NCBI GenBank assembly: GCA_028015205.1
Contig: CM051521.1
Coordinates: forward strand, 88,140,513-88,204,512
DNA from: Mytilisepta virgata
Taxonomy: Eukaryota > Mollusca > Bivalvia > Mytilida > Mytilidae
Direction: 5' to 3'
DNA: 64,000 bases
Shown here: one piece after another, positions 60,001-63,000 of the stretch
Position numbering within the stretch: position 1 is the first letter of the stretch
Layout: every line of letters begins with the position of its first letter
Translations under genes and position numbers: made by a program
Notes under the pieces: generated by a model
What the model saw: the letters and a program-made list of their open reading frames with translations, nothing else
What the model was told of the DNA's origin: nothing
Databases searched by the model: none

Positions 60001-63000
60001 GTATTTTGAATATGCTGTAAATTAAGAAATTAAGGTGTTGAATTTATGATGTTTGACAGCTGACAATAATGTTAGCCTAATTTCTGTAAACGTTGGAATA
60101 GAATGTTACTAGCAAAAAAAATCAACTTTCATGTATAAATCATTGGGTTATATCTCCTGTCAAATGCTTCTGAATTTGCAGTATGCATACAAGATGAAAA
60201 AGATGAACAACCAGAACATTTCTATTAAGTACTTTTTGGAATTAATTTAGAAATGACAAATTTACATATACATGTACAATAGATTACCCATATTGTATAT
60301 GCATGTACAATAGATTAACCAAGGTAGATAAAAGCAGTTGAAGGTAAAGGGAAGTTTTTTTTCAGAAATCTCTGTGAAGGAACAAAGCAAAATATAAATA
60401 TACATTATGGGATTGGCTGCTACAAAAGTTGATCATTTTCTATTTCCATATTCAGTCATTCAGAACGTTATCTCAATGATGTATGGTCCATATCCTAACA
60501 TTTTCATATTTATAAATACAGATTATTAGAAAATGGCATTTTTATATATTTTTCAGGACAACATATTGTACGAAATAACAGGTACCACCAGAGCTCAAGA
60601 ATTTTATTATATTGGTCCCACCACTGGCACAATTACTCTGAAGAAACTCCTGACAGAGGGCACTCAGTTGGATGATGTGGTATGCATATTTACATTTCCT
60701 TGTATTTTTAATGGTCAGTTGTGAATTTTCTGTTTCTGTTTAAGAAGTATTGTTTAATATTAAGATTGGCAGTGAGAATTTTAGCTTCCTTGAAGTTAAA
60801 AATTATACAATGTGATTAATTTTCATCTCTCTTTCTTTAGATAAGCATTCGTGCATGCGATACTCGAGAGCCTGTGAAATGTATCAGCATTGCAGCCACA
60901 ATCACAATTACCCGAAATCGCCAGTCACCTCAGTTTACCAATCTAGGTCAGTTAGATGTGTCACAAGGCAGGCAACCAGGTGATCCAGTTTATACCTTAT
61001 CAGCTATAGATCCTGACCTTAGGGCACCAGTAAGTGTTATAGTACATAAAAAAATTTAAAGCACATTTGTAAAATTGTTAAATTGTTATTTTGGTTTTGC
61101 AGATGAATTACAAAATTCATATGTTTATAATTAATTTGAGATGCGAAAATAAGTTTCGGTGGTCAGTCACCCCAGTTTTAAGCCTGATTTTAATATTGAG
61201 ACATCAAAATAAAACCTAGCAGTTTCAAATTATATCTTGAATTATTCCCAAGCTACATGTAAATTGGTTATTTAAAGAAACAAATAGTATTTTGTGGTGG
61301 AAATGCTTTGAAAATTTAATTATAAGGAATGCTTTAAACTTCTGTAGTCTTGTTTGCTAATTTTATGCTTTCTTTAAACCCTCCTCATTTTTAGCTCATG
61401 TATTTTATTTCCTGTTTTTCAAATTGATGTAGTGAATATTTTGTAATTTATATGTATAGATTAGTGACAAATTGCTTGTTCTGAATCCTTGTTTCTGCAT
61501 CATGTATTATCACTTAAGATATTAATTAATGAAATACTGTATAAATCAGTTTGTGATTAAATCAAGATCTAGAGTAATTTTTGTAAAACAATTTTAAAAT
61601 TGTTTGCAATAAATGAGAAAAATTAATGGATGGCTTAAAAGGGTTACACTGAAATGACCTGGAAAATTATCTAGTTCAGAAATCTATTATTTATTTATTA
61701 TCATACATTTCATCAGTGAGATGATCATTGAGAAATGTAAGTGTAAGATATTTCTCTATTAGGGGGTAAGATTTTAAAAGTAAGTAAAATATCTTACAAA
61801 ATATGAGAACTTTTTTGGGTAGATTTATTTTTTTTTTCAAAATAAGCCTTTCTGTCTCCTAAGGTCTAAGACATGCATTTATATTTTGTTACTTTTTTCA
61901 GCTTTTTCTTTGATCATAATTCTTACTTAATGTAAGTTTGTACACCATGACATGTTTAATTTTTCAGGTACACTTAGAATTTGAGATAAGTCTGTACATC
62001 ACGACATATTTAATTTTTCAGGGACAGTTAGAATTTGAGATTGTTGGTAACTATCCTGCTCCGTCATTTTTGGAAGTCAATGCCACAACTGGAATCATAA
62101 CAGTTTCACGACCTTTGACCCAGGATAGTTTACAGACTGATCCGTATTTGGTAAGTGTTGGGATGGACTTCTTATTTAGTTTACCTGTTTTTTTTTTTCT
62201 AGCTGGAGAACTATTTAAACTCAATTTAAAGCTTTTGACATCTAAGAAACAACTTTCACATCAAGAAATTTAGGCTAATTATTTCTCATCTTTCAGTTGG
62301 CTGTTGTTGTATATGACAACATGTATCCCAACGACAGGACAACTGGTACCGTAACATTCAGTGTGAATAGGAACCCCAGTCAGCCATCCTGTAGCAATCC
62401 TGTATTCAGTGCTAATCCACCGGAGAATACTCCTTTAGGAGGTCAAATTGTTGATGTTAATGTCACTGATGCAGATGGCGTAAGTTTATCAGTAGTCTTC
62501 CTGTATGGAAGGCTTTTCTTTTTCAATTGTATTTTATTTCTAATGTTTTAGGCTTTTGTTAGCAGTGATTTTGTAGGTAAGTTTTTCTTAAATCAAGATA
62601 GTAAATTTAGGGGGAAATTCTTCACCATTGTAATGGATAACTTGAGTATTTAATGCAGATTTTAGATTTATTATTAGGTGACTATCAAAAATATTATTTG
62701 TAATTTCCAAACCAAAACAAGAGAAAATTGTTTTTTTTTCTACTGTGAAAATAACAGATAACACTTCTTTTTTGTTTAATTTTAGGATGTCCTGACTTAC
62801 AGTTTTGACTTAACCACAGCAGATGATACAGAGAGAAGTTTCCTGTATATCAATCCAGAAAATGGTGTCATAACATTGAAAAGACTGTTTACAACCACAA
62901 CCATTGACTCCTTTGTTGTAAGTTTCCTTTTATATTTCTTTTTGAAAATATGTAACCAAAAAATGTCTTCTATTATTTCAGAAAAGGGAATGTTTGATTA

